Positions 53,978 to 64,000 of a DNA stretch of 64,000 bases are shown here, one piece after another. Below the pieces are notes generated by a model that worked only from the letters and a program-made list of their open reading frames with translations, did no database searches and had not been told where the DNA came from. Every line of letters begins with the position of its first letter. Within the stretch, counting starts at the first letter, position 1. Source of the DNA: Macrothele yani (taxonomy: Eukaryota > Arthropoda > Arachnida > Araneae > Macrothelidae); assembly GCA_039090855.1 (NCBI GenBank), contig CM077012.1, positions 140,650,541-140,714,540 on the forward strand, written 5' to 3'. A program made the position numbers and the translations under genes.

Positions 53978-55616
53978 TTAAACATTAAAATTGCCGTGAC
54001 GGATTTGTACAGTGGCAGCCGTCGTATTTTAATTAATTGCACCTCCCCCCTCGCAATTCCTGCGAGACTCCATGGGTGGCATTCACCCGTGCTTTTGCAA
54101 ACCCTCCAAAACTACAACGGTTACATCTCATTTATTTTGCAATGTTTAAACTCCTGAAATACATCGCTGCTACGCAGTTGATTGGCTGGTGACAATTGTG
54201 TCGACAGCAGCCAGCGCATGCCTTTTAAGAATAGCAGTATCCAGCTGCTAGCGAAGGCAATTTTGTTTTCCCTCTGCCAATCTCTGAATTTTATCCCTCA
54301 GCCTGATTTAAAATAAACTATTGCTTATCTTAATTTATTTCGCGTTTCTGATTGAAACCAAAAGCTCTGTGTTTCTGATTTCAATAGGACTCTGTGAGAA
54401 AGCAGCGAACCATAACCCACACTGCAAGCATCACGCTGATTTGGCAGACTTGTGTGACCTTGGCTTTTTTTTTTACTTTTGCGCAGGGGCTTCTCTAACT
54501 GTTCGGTCGGAGGGAAGAAATACGGTAGCATCAGTCCGTAAAGGAAAAAAATGAAAGTACGAAATCCAACTTTTTTCCGAAAAAAATGCGAAAGTTTCTT
54601 TATTTTCTCTTCCTTTTAATATTTTTAATGAAACATTAAAAATATAGTAATAGAATTTCGGCACACAACTGTAGTTGCTCTAGCCTCGTCTTATACTCAG
54701 AATTGACTTATCGATGAATGAAGATAAGGAAATTGAGAAATTTAAACCATTCAACTTATACTCCATATTGACATATGAGTCAAAAGATACGATAATTTAA
54801 TTTTAAATCAGCTACGCAGTTTTTTTTATTCGATCTCATGCTAATAACTCCTGTCAAAGTTTGAGTCAAAAGTGAAACGCGTATGTTGCACTTATTCTTT
54901 GGTTTCAGTTATGTCTCTCTTCCTTTGACTAGAAACCGTACAGTAGGAATGGGCAACAGTGATCCCTCGCAGCACACTCACAAAGCATTTAAAAATGGAC
55001 GAAGGGAGCAGATTTTACGCTCCTAAACTAATTAAATTTTCAATTCAAAACCTAGCTTTCCAGATGTCCAAGTGTTATTCTTTCACCAAAAATTCACCCC
55101 TATGCTTTCGAATCAAAGCAAAATTGGCCAAATACTTTCACATTCGTGGGTTTATTCTGAACAACAACACACACACTCTCTCTCTCAGCTGCAAATTTTA
55201 AACCAGACCACTTCTACAACATTTGACCAATGTAGTTTTCATTATGTTAGAGTCTCAATTCAGTACGTTGTGTTTCAGTTCTGCAGTTGAGTTCGAGGCC
55301 CCCGTCAAGCCTAAAGATGCTTATTTACTAAGGAAAGATTCGGTTGTGTATATATTTTGGGTGCAGCAGAAAACAATTTAACTTGGCGACAAAGAAAGGA
55401 TATTTTACCTCCCTAATAAAAATTTGTGGAAAAGCTGAATAATTAACTGGAGGAATATGATCTTTTACAATTTCGAAACTTAAATGTGAAATAGTAAAAT
55501 TACACTCCAAATTGTTTTCGTGGAGAATCAATCATGAAAGGAAGAGCCTATTTAATTGGGCAGAGCATGGTATTTCTTTCAAGGTTTGTTAAAAAGTGTG
55601 TAACTGATCAAAGATA
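53978..55616. other. No recognised feature
   Basis: GC is slightly higher near 54020-54280 but without a coherent frame. Short ORFs near 54321-54664 and 54959-55290 look random. A short (AC)/(CT) run lies near 55169-55190. Confidence 0.45.
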
Positions 55617-55835
55617 GTTTTTTTTTTGTTGGAGGTTTAACGACCACAGTGAGAAACTCAGCGGGCTATAAGCAGTCGCCCGTCCATAATTTAGGGCTGC
55701 TGGTTCCAGGGAAGGGAGAGAGCCAGTGCCGTAAGACAAATGCAACATCCATGTCTTACCGGGATTCGAACCCGGACCCACCTCGGTCGAATGGTCAGAA
55801 GCCAGCGCTTAGACCACTGTGCCCCCTCGAAGATT
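55617..55835 (-). mobile_element. tRNA-derived SINE
   Basis: Poly(T), GGAGGTTTAACGACCACAGT, a well-kept body and B-box complement GGATTCGAACCCGG; the tRNA head ends CCACTGTGCCCCC. A possible imperfect duplication AAAGATAGTT / GAAGATTGTT flanks it. Confidence 0.88.
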
Positions 55836-57229
55836 GTTTACCTGCCCTTGATTAAAATACCTTGAAGGAAACTTAAACCGAAACACTACGAAAGAATCAT
55901 CCTATTTTGACTAAATCCGGTGATAAAGTAAAACATGGTTACATAAATAAATGAATAAATTTTAAAATTATTATAACAAGCTTTAAGAATTGAAAAATGT
56001 ATATATTTTTGAAAATTAATAACGGGTGGAACAGCTCCATGCACTTGTATACAAACGCCGACGCCAGCGTGAATTCTGTTGACGATTGGTTGGTTGATTA
56101 TTGTTTATTGGCACAAGGTACTTTATGGGCCAAAGGGCGCCCTTGCTATTGAAGAGGCGTGGGATGTCATTTTGCTCTATACTGCATTCCAGTTTGTTCC
56201 ACTTGAGTTTCTAGCTAAGGGAACGAAAGTGCAATAATTAAATAGAAATAATGTGTCTTCCAATCATGTAACATATATATTCGTTTGGGGACAGATCTGG
56301 TGATCTAATACGTCATGGGAGGAGATTCACAACATGAAGAGCCAATCTGATAATGTCTGCCGTATGAATAAGATATTAGGACTCCCCAAACCATTACACT
56401 GGGAATTCACGATGTGTCTCTCTCCATTTTTAAGTCTATCCATTTTCTCACCCTTTCCCCGCGTGTCTTCTAACCCTCATTCATCCATCGTACACACTGA
56501 GGCAGAAACGTCTCTCATCACTGAACACTAACGCATCCCATTCCATTCTCCAGTAGGCTCAGGCACAGTGCCTTCACAGACGTTTATGACGATGAGTAAG
56601 AGTGACAGAAAAACAGTTTTGTGGGCCTGTATTTGTCAGCCCCGTTTCCATTAAACGATTTCAAAGAGTTTTCATGGGTCACGACAGTTCTATTTGTCTA
56701 GACAGGAGGATTCTACAAAAATCTTTTATTGGATAGGCTGATCGCACTTTTCTATAGTGCTTCTGGAAAGTCTTGTACATGCCATAAGTACTCGCAAGTT
56801 TTCCTTTTCGTACTGTGGCAACATCGATGAACTGTATGCACCTCACGGATAACTCATTTTTCAACATGAGAGACTGCATTTTACCTTTTGTTAGGGCGAA
56901 TATCCGTTCTTTCTCTAAGTTTGGGAATTCGTGCAGTTTGTCTTCTTCGCATTAGTCTAGAATCTATGTATTTTATTGGGTTAGTGCAGACGAAATGTCC
57001 GAAACGAGAGTATCACCGGCAAACCCACATCGCCGATGTGGAAACCATCACGTAGTTAGATGGACATACATAGCAGATCTGCTGGGGTGTAGAAGGAAAC
57101 TGTACGATCTGAATAATGCCTGTAGTTCGAACCATAGTCTATGTGTGATAACGTAGCCATTCTGCTCGATCAATACCAGCTGATGTGAGCAATTTAACAA
57201 TTTGCTGTTCTCCCATGACATGTTTCCGT
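55836..57229. other. No recognised feature
   Basis: No supported gene or repeat. GATTGGTTGGTTGATTATTG near 56083 is a simple local repeat. Confidence 0.45.
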
Positions 57230-57388
57230 GTGGTCAGAAGGGGTAGGAATCCCATGAGAAGCATGGGTGGTGAGTTTTGCTTACGGCGCTGGTTCTGTTC
57301 CTTCCCCGGAATCAGTGGCCCTAAATTAGGGACGGGCGACTGCTTAGAGCGCTTAGAGTTGATTTGGTGCTCGTTAAACTCCGAAAGA
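57230..57388 (+). mobile_element. tRNA-derived SINE, 5'-decayed, plus orientation
   Basis: GGAATCCCATGAGAAGCATG, GCTTACGGCGCTGGTTCTGT and CCCTAAATTAGGGACGGGCG and GTTAAACTCCGAAAG in order; the A box is lost. Confidence 0.78.
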
Positions 57389-58330
57389 AGAAAGCAAAAC
57401 ATGTTTCCAACTTTATGTGAAGGGCAGAGAATAATTTTTTGGGGGGTCTATGATACCCACACACAAAATTTCTACTATAACATCTTATTTACATTTTTGG
57501 ATTTCTTTTTCAATTTTTTTATGACTGCCAGCATAGCATGTCTTATGATTTGTAATAGTTTTATTGCACTGCGCCTGAATGATTAAGGAGGCTAACGCCC
57601 TGCGGAGTTAATTATGAATTAAGAGTGAGACATGGATTTGAATTTAACCGTAGATATCAATACTGAGTTACATCAGGGAAAATGTAATAACATTTTTCAC
57701 GCTTGAACAGACTCCAATTGAGCGTATCCTGCCAAAGCATTGCAAGATGGCTCGTTTTATAGGGAAAACTTGCCACTCGGTTGCTGAAGGGTAAATATTC
57801 AAGCTTTTACGCCGAAGGACTAGGTGAGAGGTGGATTCTGTGTTCATCCTTTGGTTCTGGTTCCCTGCGTTCAATCGATCAGATCAACATAAAAAGAAAG
57901 AATATCAGATGAAGTGCTTTTTCATCAATCAGAAACTTCGATTAAATAATTAAATGTTCCCCGATTTCTTGTGATCCAGTTAATATTTTTCTTATTTTGT
58001 TGCCAATATACGTATCGGTTCACCATATTTGCCGCATTTTAATGTGCATCTTTTTAATTTTTTATATTTTCGCTTTCAGACAGATTTTCCTCTGTCAGCT
58101 GTATAGTAACGTTTTCTTTTCAGCTTACCTTTCCTTTTTTTCCATGCACGTGAAGACGGTGATGAGATTCAACACTCATAATCTAAAGAACTACATGAAT
58201 GTTTCACGAGAAACTGCCTAATACGTCATAAGCGCTACCAATGTCTGCGTATGTGTGTGCGATGGGGTAGGAGGGGGTTACGTGCGTATGTATGCATATT
58301 AGTAATGGCATAAATCACTCCTTCTTAGGA
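57389..58330. other. No recognised feature
   Basis: AT-rich; short frames only. Confidence 0.45.
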
Positions 58331-59005
58331 GTTCATTCATATTGCAAGCAAACGAGTCATTCACGAATGATCCAATTTCCAGGTTATTATAACGCTCACT
58401 GAGTAAAATCATTCATTGCAAGGATCGGTGTTGCGCTTTAAAGGCCACAGATCTTTTTGCAAACGCCCAAAAGATCGCAAGCTCTTCAACCATTCCCGAT
58501 AAATGATTTGTCACGATTCGGGCGCACTCTTCAAATGAATGGCATTCACGTATGATTCCCATTCTTAAATTTCACCATTATTTGCTAGCTGACTCATATA
58601 ACGGTTGATACTTATTAATTTACGGCATTACTGTTTTTTCATTGGGAATTCGTTTCCGAAAGCATGCGGGTGGAAGAAAGTTCAACGTGCTGCAATTTCA
58701 GTGTATGTCGGAGTAATGACGGATTGAATGATCATTCATAACGGTGAGAGCGAATCGTTCACGAATGGTCCACCACTACAATACAAGGTTAACCACAAAG
58801 TATCATTCACAGTGATCAGAGCGAACCATTCACGGTGAAGAGCCATTCGTTGATAACGAATCATTCACGAATGGTCCATCACTACTATACAACGTTAACC
58901 ATAAAGTATCATTTACATATCATTCACAGCGGTGAGAGCGAACCAATTACGGTGAAGAGTCGCTCGGTGGGAATTAATAGTTCACGAATACCCCATCGCT
59001 AGTAG
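58331..59005. repeat. Tandem and degenerate ATTCACGAATG repeats
   Basis: TTCACGAATG or close variants recur through the region. From 58750 a clear tandem array is seen: units starting with TTCACGAATGGTCCA near 58757 and 58864 and TTCACGAATACCCCA near 58981, spacing about 107 and 117 bp. They share AGGTTAACCA.AAAGTATCATT and GAGCGAACCA.T.ACGGTGAAGAG. The hAT element lies directly behind. Confidence 0.8.
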
Positions 59006-59017
59006 ATATGCCATGAC

Positions 59018-61574
59018 TAGGGCAATAATTCTGTCGCGGCGCGAATTTTCGCGATTTTTTTCGCGAATTTTAGGGTTTTTGCTGTAATTTCGCTAATATC
59101 AAATATATCTGCGAATTTCAGATTTTTTTACCTACTTTTGCCTAATTTCTATCATAATTTTTTGATTACTGTATTTTTCATAATTAAATTTTAATACTGC
59201 CTTCGTTAGAATGCACCCTAAAAATTTACCTCATTCTACTTGAAAATCCAAGCCAGAGCTTTAAAACTTGACTTACCTCTCAAGACTGTTCGTTACGAAG
59301 CTACTCTTTTTGAACAAGCTTGACGGGTAATTCAATGTTACATGCACTCTGCTGAGGAGTGCACTCTTGATGGTCTTTCGTGATTTCCCCGCTACTGTTG
59401 AATGACCTCTGGGACTTGCCGGACTAGTACACCACAAACTGGATGTCGTCAGCTGTGTTAGTAATTTTAGCTGGAAAAGTAGCTCACAGAAAAAAGTGTT
59501 TCACAGACGCTTAGCTTAAAAAATTTGTGCTATCGTGTGAGTAGTTTATGAATTTTCTAGATATTGTTTTTTAATTTTGAGAATGAGCCACGCCAGTAAA
59601 ATGAGTGCATCTGAAAGATGCAAGCAGTACAGCAAGGGAAAGTTTCATGTGAACAAAAATATATTGTTTTGTTCGTGTTGCAATATACCAGTGGATGTTT
59701 CAAGGACAGTTGTGAAAAGCAGTTAGCAAGCAAGCTGCATAAAAAAAAACGTGTGTCTGAACTGTCAACCGAAAATAATGCAGAATAGTGTTGATGAATT
59801 AATTGAGAAAAGAACTGCACAAGAACAGCATCGCTCAATGGAACTTTCGAAATTAACTGGTGCCTTTTGTGCAGCTAACATCCCACTTTCCAAACTGGAT
59901 AACCCTGCATTTAAAAATTACTTGGAAAATTCGTTGAAAGGTATTGGTGTTATTCCAAATGCAAAGTGGATGCGGAAATGTTATTTGGCGAAAATATATG
60001 ATATTAACAAGCAACAAGTGAAAGATTTTTAAAATCAGTATACGGTGTATGCATCGTAGCAGTCGAATATCATAGCAGATATTTTTTAAATATTTTTGTT
60101 GTTCCATCAGCTGAACCGAATGTTGAAAGCTGCAATGATGAAACCTTTTTGAATGCAATCTTCCTTGAGGGCATCATTTTGGAATCCGTAAATTTTAAAG
60201 CAGTCAGCAAGGCAATGCTTCAGAGCGTTAATAAGTATGAAATACCTTTTGCTAATATAACAGCTTTTGTGACAGACAATGCATCTTACATCCAAAGCGT
60301 GGGGAAAGAGCCTGAAAACCGTATTTTTTGAATGGTGTTCACGTCACCTGCAATGAGCATCTTTTAAATCTTTTGGGGGAAATTTGGCGGAATGAATTTG
60401 AAAATGTTAACTTTTTAGTAGTTGCTGTTAAACGTGCCTTCACAGCTTGTCCCTCCCGTAAAGGATGTTTTCGATTATTTTTGCAAGAGAAGGGCAAAAT
60501 ACCTTGCTTACCACCAGTACCTGTGTAGACTAGGTGGAACAGTTGGTTTGAGACCGTGCATTTTCACTAGAAACATTTAGAAAACTACGCAGAGCTTTTT
60601 GAAAAAGAAAAAGACACAGTAGCAGTTGTACTGTGGATAAAAGCATTGGGTATTGTCAAGATAGGGATTTAAAAGAAATTCTGAAGCAGGTTGAGGTTCA
60701 TGCGCCGTATATTTCAGGACAGCTCACTTTATTTGAAAAACAGCGAATTTCCGCGCACAAAATATATAATGAAATGTCAGACATCACCAACAGTCTTCTT
60801 AACAAGAGTCAAGACTGCGATCACGTCGCTGCAAAAATAGCTCTATCCACTTGTTATTAAAAAAATAAGCATTATTTTTTTATGATAAAAGCATCGATTT
60901 TGTCAGCCAGTCGCAAATTTCTTCAAAGCATGTAGGGTGTTTGATCCCGATCAATTTAAGTCTTGAACCTTTTAGACGACGAAAAAGATTTGTTTTCAGC
61001 CACATTCCTATGTTCGAAGATGAGGACCAACTAAAATGTGAATTAATTTCATATAAAGCGAATGTAAAAGTATTTCGTATCAGCGAAGGTTTGTTAGACT
61101 ATAATGGAATACGAAAAAAGGTCGTATTTCTAAGCTACGTAAGGTCGCCATCCGTTGTCTGTCAGTACTCACAAACAGTGTCAATGCTGAACGATCCTTT
61201 TCTAAATTTAAAAACGTGTTACAGGACAACAGACACAGCATTAAAGAAGAAAATATGTGTATGTGCAATATAATGTATCAAAATGGCGTCCACTTAAATG
61301 GAAATCTTGATCTCGTGTAACGGCTTTGATAACATTGCCAGAATTTGAATGGTTTATAAATGTAAGTATCAATTTTAAAAACTTATAAAGTTATCGTACT
61401 TATTTAGTTACGTACTAGTCATTTGTATTACTGCTTCGTAACTTGGTGCACTTTTCATTTTTGGAAATGTTAGTGTATATCATCGGCCGCAAACTTTTCG
61501 CGAAATTTCATAATTTACGCCGCAACCGCCCCGCGAATTTTGCCTTTTTCCCCCTCGATAAAATCACTGCCTTA
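59018..61574 (+). mobile_element. hAT DNA transposon with 8-bp target duplication
   Basis: The 2557-bp element starts TAGGGCAATAATTCTGTCG and, read inward from 61574, TAAGGCAGTGATTTTATCG. Both fit the YARNG start of hAT ends. The 8-bp duplication GCCATGAC is perfect (59010-59017, 61575-61582). It contains a transposase pseudogene on the plus strand. GCGAA-rich subterminal motifs lie near both ends (59040-59060 and 61485-61540). Confidence 0.9.
59583..61310 (+). pseudogene. hAT transposase pseudogene
   Basis: From ATG 59583: MSHASKMSASERCKQYSKGK, then ILFCSCCN and, in another frame, SKLHKKKRV (a BED-type zinc finger used to bind transposon ends). Next come KLTGAFCAANIPLSKLDNPA and FKNYLENSLKGIGVIPNAK (59840-59960). 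FANITAFVTDNASYIQS and HVTCNEHLLNLLGEIWRNEF (60240-60400) match the hAT catalytic core around VTDNA.YM and H..CL.H..N. The C-terminus near 61179-61270 reads, in one frame, NSVNAERSFSKFKNVLQDNR, the conserved hAT dimerisation region. At least five frame breaks separate these pieces, so it is inactive. It resembles the hAT group whose domesticated relative is CGGBP1. Confidence 0.85.
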
Positions 61575-61737
61575 GCCATGACGTATGAAATTGTCTCTAA
61601 ATCCGCAAAGACATTTTTTTCCAGAAACATTGGAGAGCTGAGGAGATTTTACATTAAACAAGTTAGTAAAATCATGCAATGCATTGATTATGACTCTTTC
61701 CAACATGCCAGAAACCATTACTCAAGTTATGAGGATA

Positions 61738-62075
61738 ATGGCCGTGGAATAAATTTCGCTCCTGTGTCCTTACCTTTGACCCCATTTCGATTATATTCAA
61801 CAGAACCAGTTCAGTATACTTCCGGAACAACATACTAAAGTTTTGTCGCAATCGAAACATTTTTACGTAAGTTATGATGCATAAGGGCAATGGAATAGAT
61901 CCCGCTCGTATGTCCTGACCTTTGACCCCATTTCGTCCATTTTCAATAGGTTTTGTCCCCAGGTTGTCGTCCCCTACCACATACTAAAATTTCATCGAAA
62001 TCGAACCATTTTTACGCGAGTTATCGTACGGACGGACGGATAGGCAGGTAGGCAGAGAGACAGACGGCCGAAGCT
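61738..62075. repeat. Two-copy diverged tandem repeat with GACGGACGGA tail
   Basis: ATAATGGCCGTGGAATAAAT..CCTTTGACCCCATTTCG (from about 61736) recurs as ATAAGGGCAATGGAATAGAT..CCTTTGACCCCATTTCG (from about 61882), about 145 bp apart. AATCGAAACATTTTTACG.AAGTTAT and AATCGAACCATTTTTACGCGAGTTAT close the units. A simple GGACGGACGG..GGCAGAGAGACAGACGG tail follows. Family not recognised. Confidence 0.72.
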
Positions 62076-62109
62076 GGAGCATATACGCTGCTTCAACCTA
62101 CGGTTGCAA

Positions 62110-62867
62110 AGCGTAAAAAATGAGCTGTTGGTAGTAGTAGCATTCAAACACCGTCTTCCTTTTTCATCCAACCATATGCACGATTATTCGCGGAAGACTT
62201 GTACGATTTTGACAAGATTTAAAATTTTTACGGTAGTACCTTCAACGAAACGGGTTTCATTACTTCTTCAGAAATAGATATAAAAAAAAATGTCCTACTG
62301 TGTGATGAAATTTCCACTTTGTTGTCCACTCCACAGAAGCTTTTTAGAGAAAAGAGGAAATTAATGTCAACGTTCTGTCACCATTTCCAGCAGACTTTTC
62401 GGTCAAATGCTTTCTCGTATTTTTTGTGACGTTTATCAAAAAATGCATGAAAATTAAAAATGAAACAGGAAGTTTCCAGTGTTTGTAACGCCGAAACGTG
62501 GGTCATGCATAAAACAAATCCATCAGTTACAAATTTTAAGTGAACACTGGTATGTGGATCAATAATGAGAGGTCTTTTCTTTTGTTAGAATTAAGTTGAT
62601 ACCCATTAGTTAATCGCTGTTACCTTCCCAGTAGATGAATATATGCAATTTCCATGTGATAATTGCATTACCCATTCTTAGTTTCCCCCGTAGCGCAGAT
62701 GTATATAAAATTTAATGGGCATCTGGGATCAGAAAAATAGAGCAGATTAGAAAATCCGACTCCGTAGTGTCAAGCACAACAAACTAAAACATATATTTAT
62801 TTCACCTATTCCTTTGCCATCTGATACTACTGATCTGCCCATCGTCATAAGATTCACAATTTGTTTT
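62110..62867. other. No recognised feature
   Basis: AT-rich spacer. Confidence 0.5.
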
Positions 62868-63150
62868 TTAATTGGAGATTTATTTGTTTTTAATTAAATT
62901 AATTATTGGACTTGGTTGGCAGATACGTTGACATATACAGGCAGACATACAATATCGACATTTTGTGTTTCGACGTCAGTAATGCACATAGTGAAGTATC
63001 GAATATAATATGCCGGGTGAACAAGGAACACAGCAAACAAACCCCAGCAAGACAAACAACCATGCCTTGCCAGGGATTCGAACCCAGACCCTCCGCTGGG
63101 CGAATGATCAGAAGCCAATGCTTAGATCACTGCTCCATCCGGCCGTAAGA
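62868..63150 (-). mobile_element. tRNA-derived SINE, partly replaced
   Basis: A tRNA-like head in minus orientation is clear at 63040-63145: ACAACCATGCCTTGCCAGGG, ATTCGAACC (B-box complement), GCGAATGATCAGAAGCCAAT and CACTGCTCCATCCGGCCG. The body between 62890 and 63030 does not match other copies, so this may be a related SINE with a different body or a rearranged copy. A T-rich stretch with ATTGGAGATTTA lies at 62862-62882. Confidence 0.65.
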
Positions 63151-63275
63151 CTGACACACCATTCATGCCCCATCAAGAACTCGAAACAGACTCACTCAAA
63201 AAAGACTCAGACTACCGCGTCGAGGCTTCGGAAAATAGATGTCGTAGAGCTGTGGCTTGCTAAAAGCTAGATTCA

Positions 63276-63434
63276 ACGATAGGTTACATTCTGGCCACCG
63301 ACTCCTGTGAAAGGAGAGACCCCGTGCCGAAAGACAAGCACACAACCTATGCCTCCTACGTGATACTCGCCAGGGCTCAACGTCGTCGATTAGCCGCAAA
63401 CCTACGCCTCTAACCAGTCGGACACCGGGGTGGC
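63276..63434 (-). mobile_element. tRNA-derived SINE, decayed, truncated
   Basis: GCCACCGACTCCTGTGAAAG, GAGAGACCCCGTGCCGAAAG and ACAAGCACACAACCTATGCC follow the SINE body in minus order, with the head ending GACACCGGGGTGGC. Confidence 0.65.
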
Positions 63435-63608
63435 AAATACTCTTGTTTCGGTACAGAACTGATAAGTTGAGTAGTCAGAGACATCATTTCAAGCATAGAT
63501 TGCCAAGAGGGAATAAGCTGCACATACTGCCAAAAAACTGGACCAACGCTAGGCTAATCGCACCTTAAGACACTGGAATACAAGTTAATGGTCGATAAAA
63601 GTAGTATA

Positions 63609-64000
63609 CACTGAGTGACCACTTTATTATGACCACCCCCTCAGTACTTCGTTGGGCCACCTTTTGCCTTTAATACCGCGTCGATTCTTCGTGTCATGGA
63701 CTCCACGAGATCTTGATAGGTGGTTTGTGGAATCTGAGGCCATGCTTGATGAATAGCACTTTTCAGGAGTGTGAGATTGCAGGGTTGTGGATCCAGCTGT
63801 CTGATGGCTCGTTCAACTTCATCCCACAAATTCTCAATGGGCTTGGGATCTGGAGATTGTGGGGGCCCCCTAAGCAAAGTAAACTCACCGGCATGTTCCT
63901 GAAACCAATCCTGTACAATACGAGCACTATGGCAGGACGTATTATCTTGTTGAAAGTAGCAATCGCCATTGGGATAAACCATCCACATGACAGGATGCAC
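63609..64000 (-). mobile_element. Tc1-like element, cut by the window edge
   Basis: Left end CACTGAGTGACCACTTTATT just after TA (63607-63608), running on as ATGACCACC. Only the 3' part of the element is inside the window. The terminal ATTATGACCACC resembles the left end of the element at 21608 (ATTGTGACCACC), suggesting a related lineage. Confidence 0.88.
63641..64000 (-). CDS. Tc1-like transposase, C-terminal 119 codons, open to the edge
   Basis: The frame is uninterrupted from the window edge to the stop at 63641. Motifs: GDCYFQQDNTSCHSARIVQD with the second catalytic Asp, and SPDPKPIENLWDEVERAIRQ with the catalytic Glu. The two are separated by 36 residues by my count, as in the element at 21608. 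The tail SMTRRIDAVLKAKGGPTKY and a stop is the usual Tc1 ending. This is the only transposase part in the window without a break, but the first catalytic Asp and the DNA-binding domain lie outside, so integrity cannot be judged. A host gene is not implied. Confidence 0.82.
   Translation of the reverse strand: MHPVMWMVYPNGDCYFQQDNTSCHSARIVQDWFQEHAGEFTLLRGPPQSPDPKPIENLWDEVERAIRQLDPQPCNLTLLKSAIHQAWPQIPQTTYQDLVESMTRRIDAVLKAKGGPTKY

Noticed and set aside
58331..59005. CRISPR-like array
   Set aside because: Irregular spacing, similar rather than unique spacers, and eukaryotic context.

Overview
The window reads as a gene-poor, AT-rich stretch of a large animal genome, most likely an arthropod. The grounds are the density and type of mobile elements: many Tc1/mariner relatives with TA target duplications, a hAT, a pogo/Tigger-like element, LINE 3' ends and a very abundant tRNA-derived SINE. 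I see no convincing host gene, no rRNA and no functional tRNA gene. The lineage within arthropods cannot be fixed from the sequence alone.

Layout. 0-10 kb: Tc1 relic (1.9-2.9 kb), an unnamed repeat also present at 50.6 kb, a mariner relic, a LINE 3' end split by two SINEs, and tandem repeats. 10-20 kb: RNase H end of a LINE with a minisatellite behind it, a near full-length mariner (11.4-12.7 kb), a foldback element (14.1 kb), and a mariner interrupted by a LINE fragment (17.4 kb). 19.6-26.3 kb: a nearly intact Tc1, a second Tc1 lineage with DD36E spacing, two mariners and a perfect 53-bp palindrome. 29-33 kb: a complete mariner, then a 501-bp LTR-bearing miniature element, then an element with long TIRs. 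33-46 kb: a SINE cluster (some nested), a second copy of the 19.6 kb Tc1, and Tc1 elements interrupted by SINEs. 46-54 kb: mariner, a pair of oppositely oriented IS630-like transposase relics, and the second copy of the unnamed repeat split by a pogo-like element. 58-64 kb: tandem repeats, a 2.56-kb hAT with an 8-bp target duplication, and a Tc1 running off the right edge.

The most interesting object is at 31108-31608 (minus strand). Two 180-bp direct repeats (178/180 identical by eye) flank 141 bp. A 12-nt primer-binding site matching a tRNA-Lys 3' end sits 1 nt inside one repeat, a purine-rich tract abuts the other, and a 4-bp duplication (CATC) flanks the whole. That is the anatomy of a terminal-repeat retrotransposon in miniature (TRIM). 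Each LTR contains a 72-nt tRNA-like sequence with A and B boxes and pairing acceptor and T stems, in an arrangement analogous to the 5S-containing LTRs of plant Cassandra TRIMs. It sits inside a LINE fragment whose homologues elsewhere in the window lack it.

Nearly all coding matches are pseudogenes. The transposases carry stops, frameshifts or lost catalytic residues, so the window is mostly a record of old insertions. The youngest-looking insertions are several SINEs with perfect 10-12 bp target duplications, the TRIM, and the two long Tc1 copies at 19.7 and 35.1 kb.
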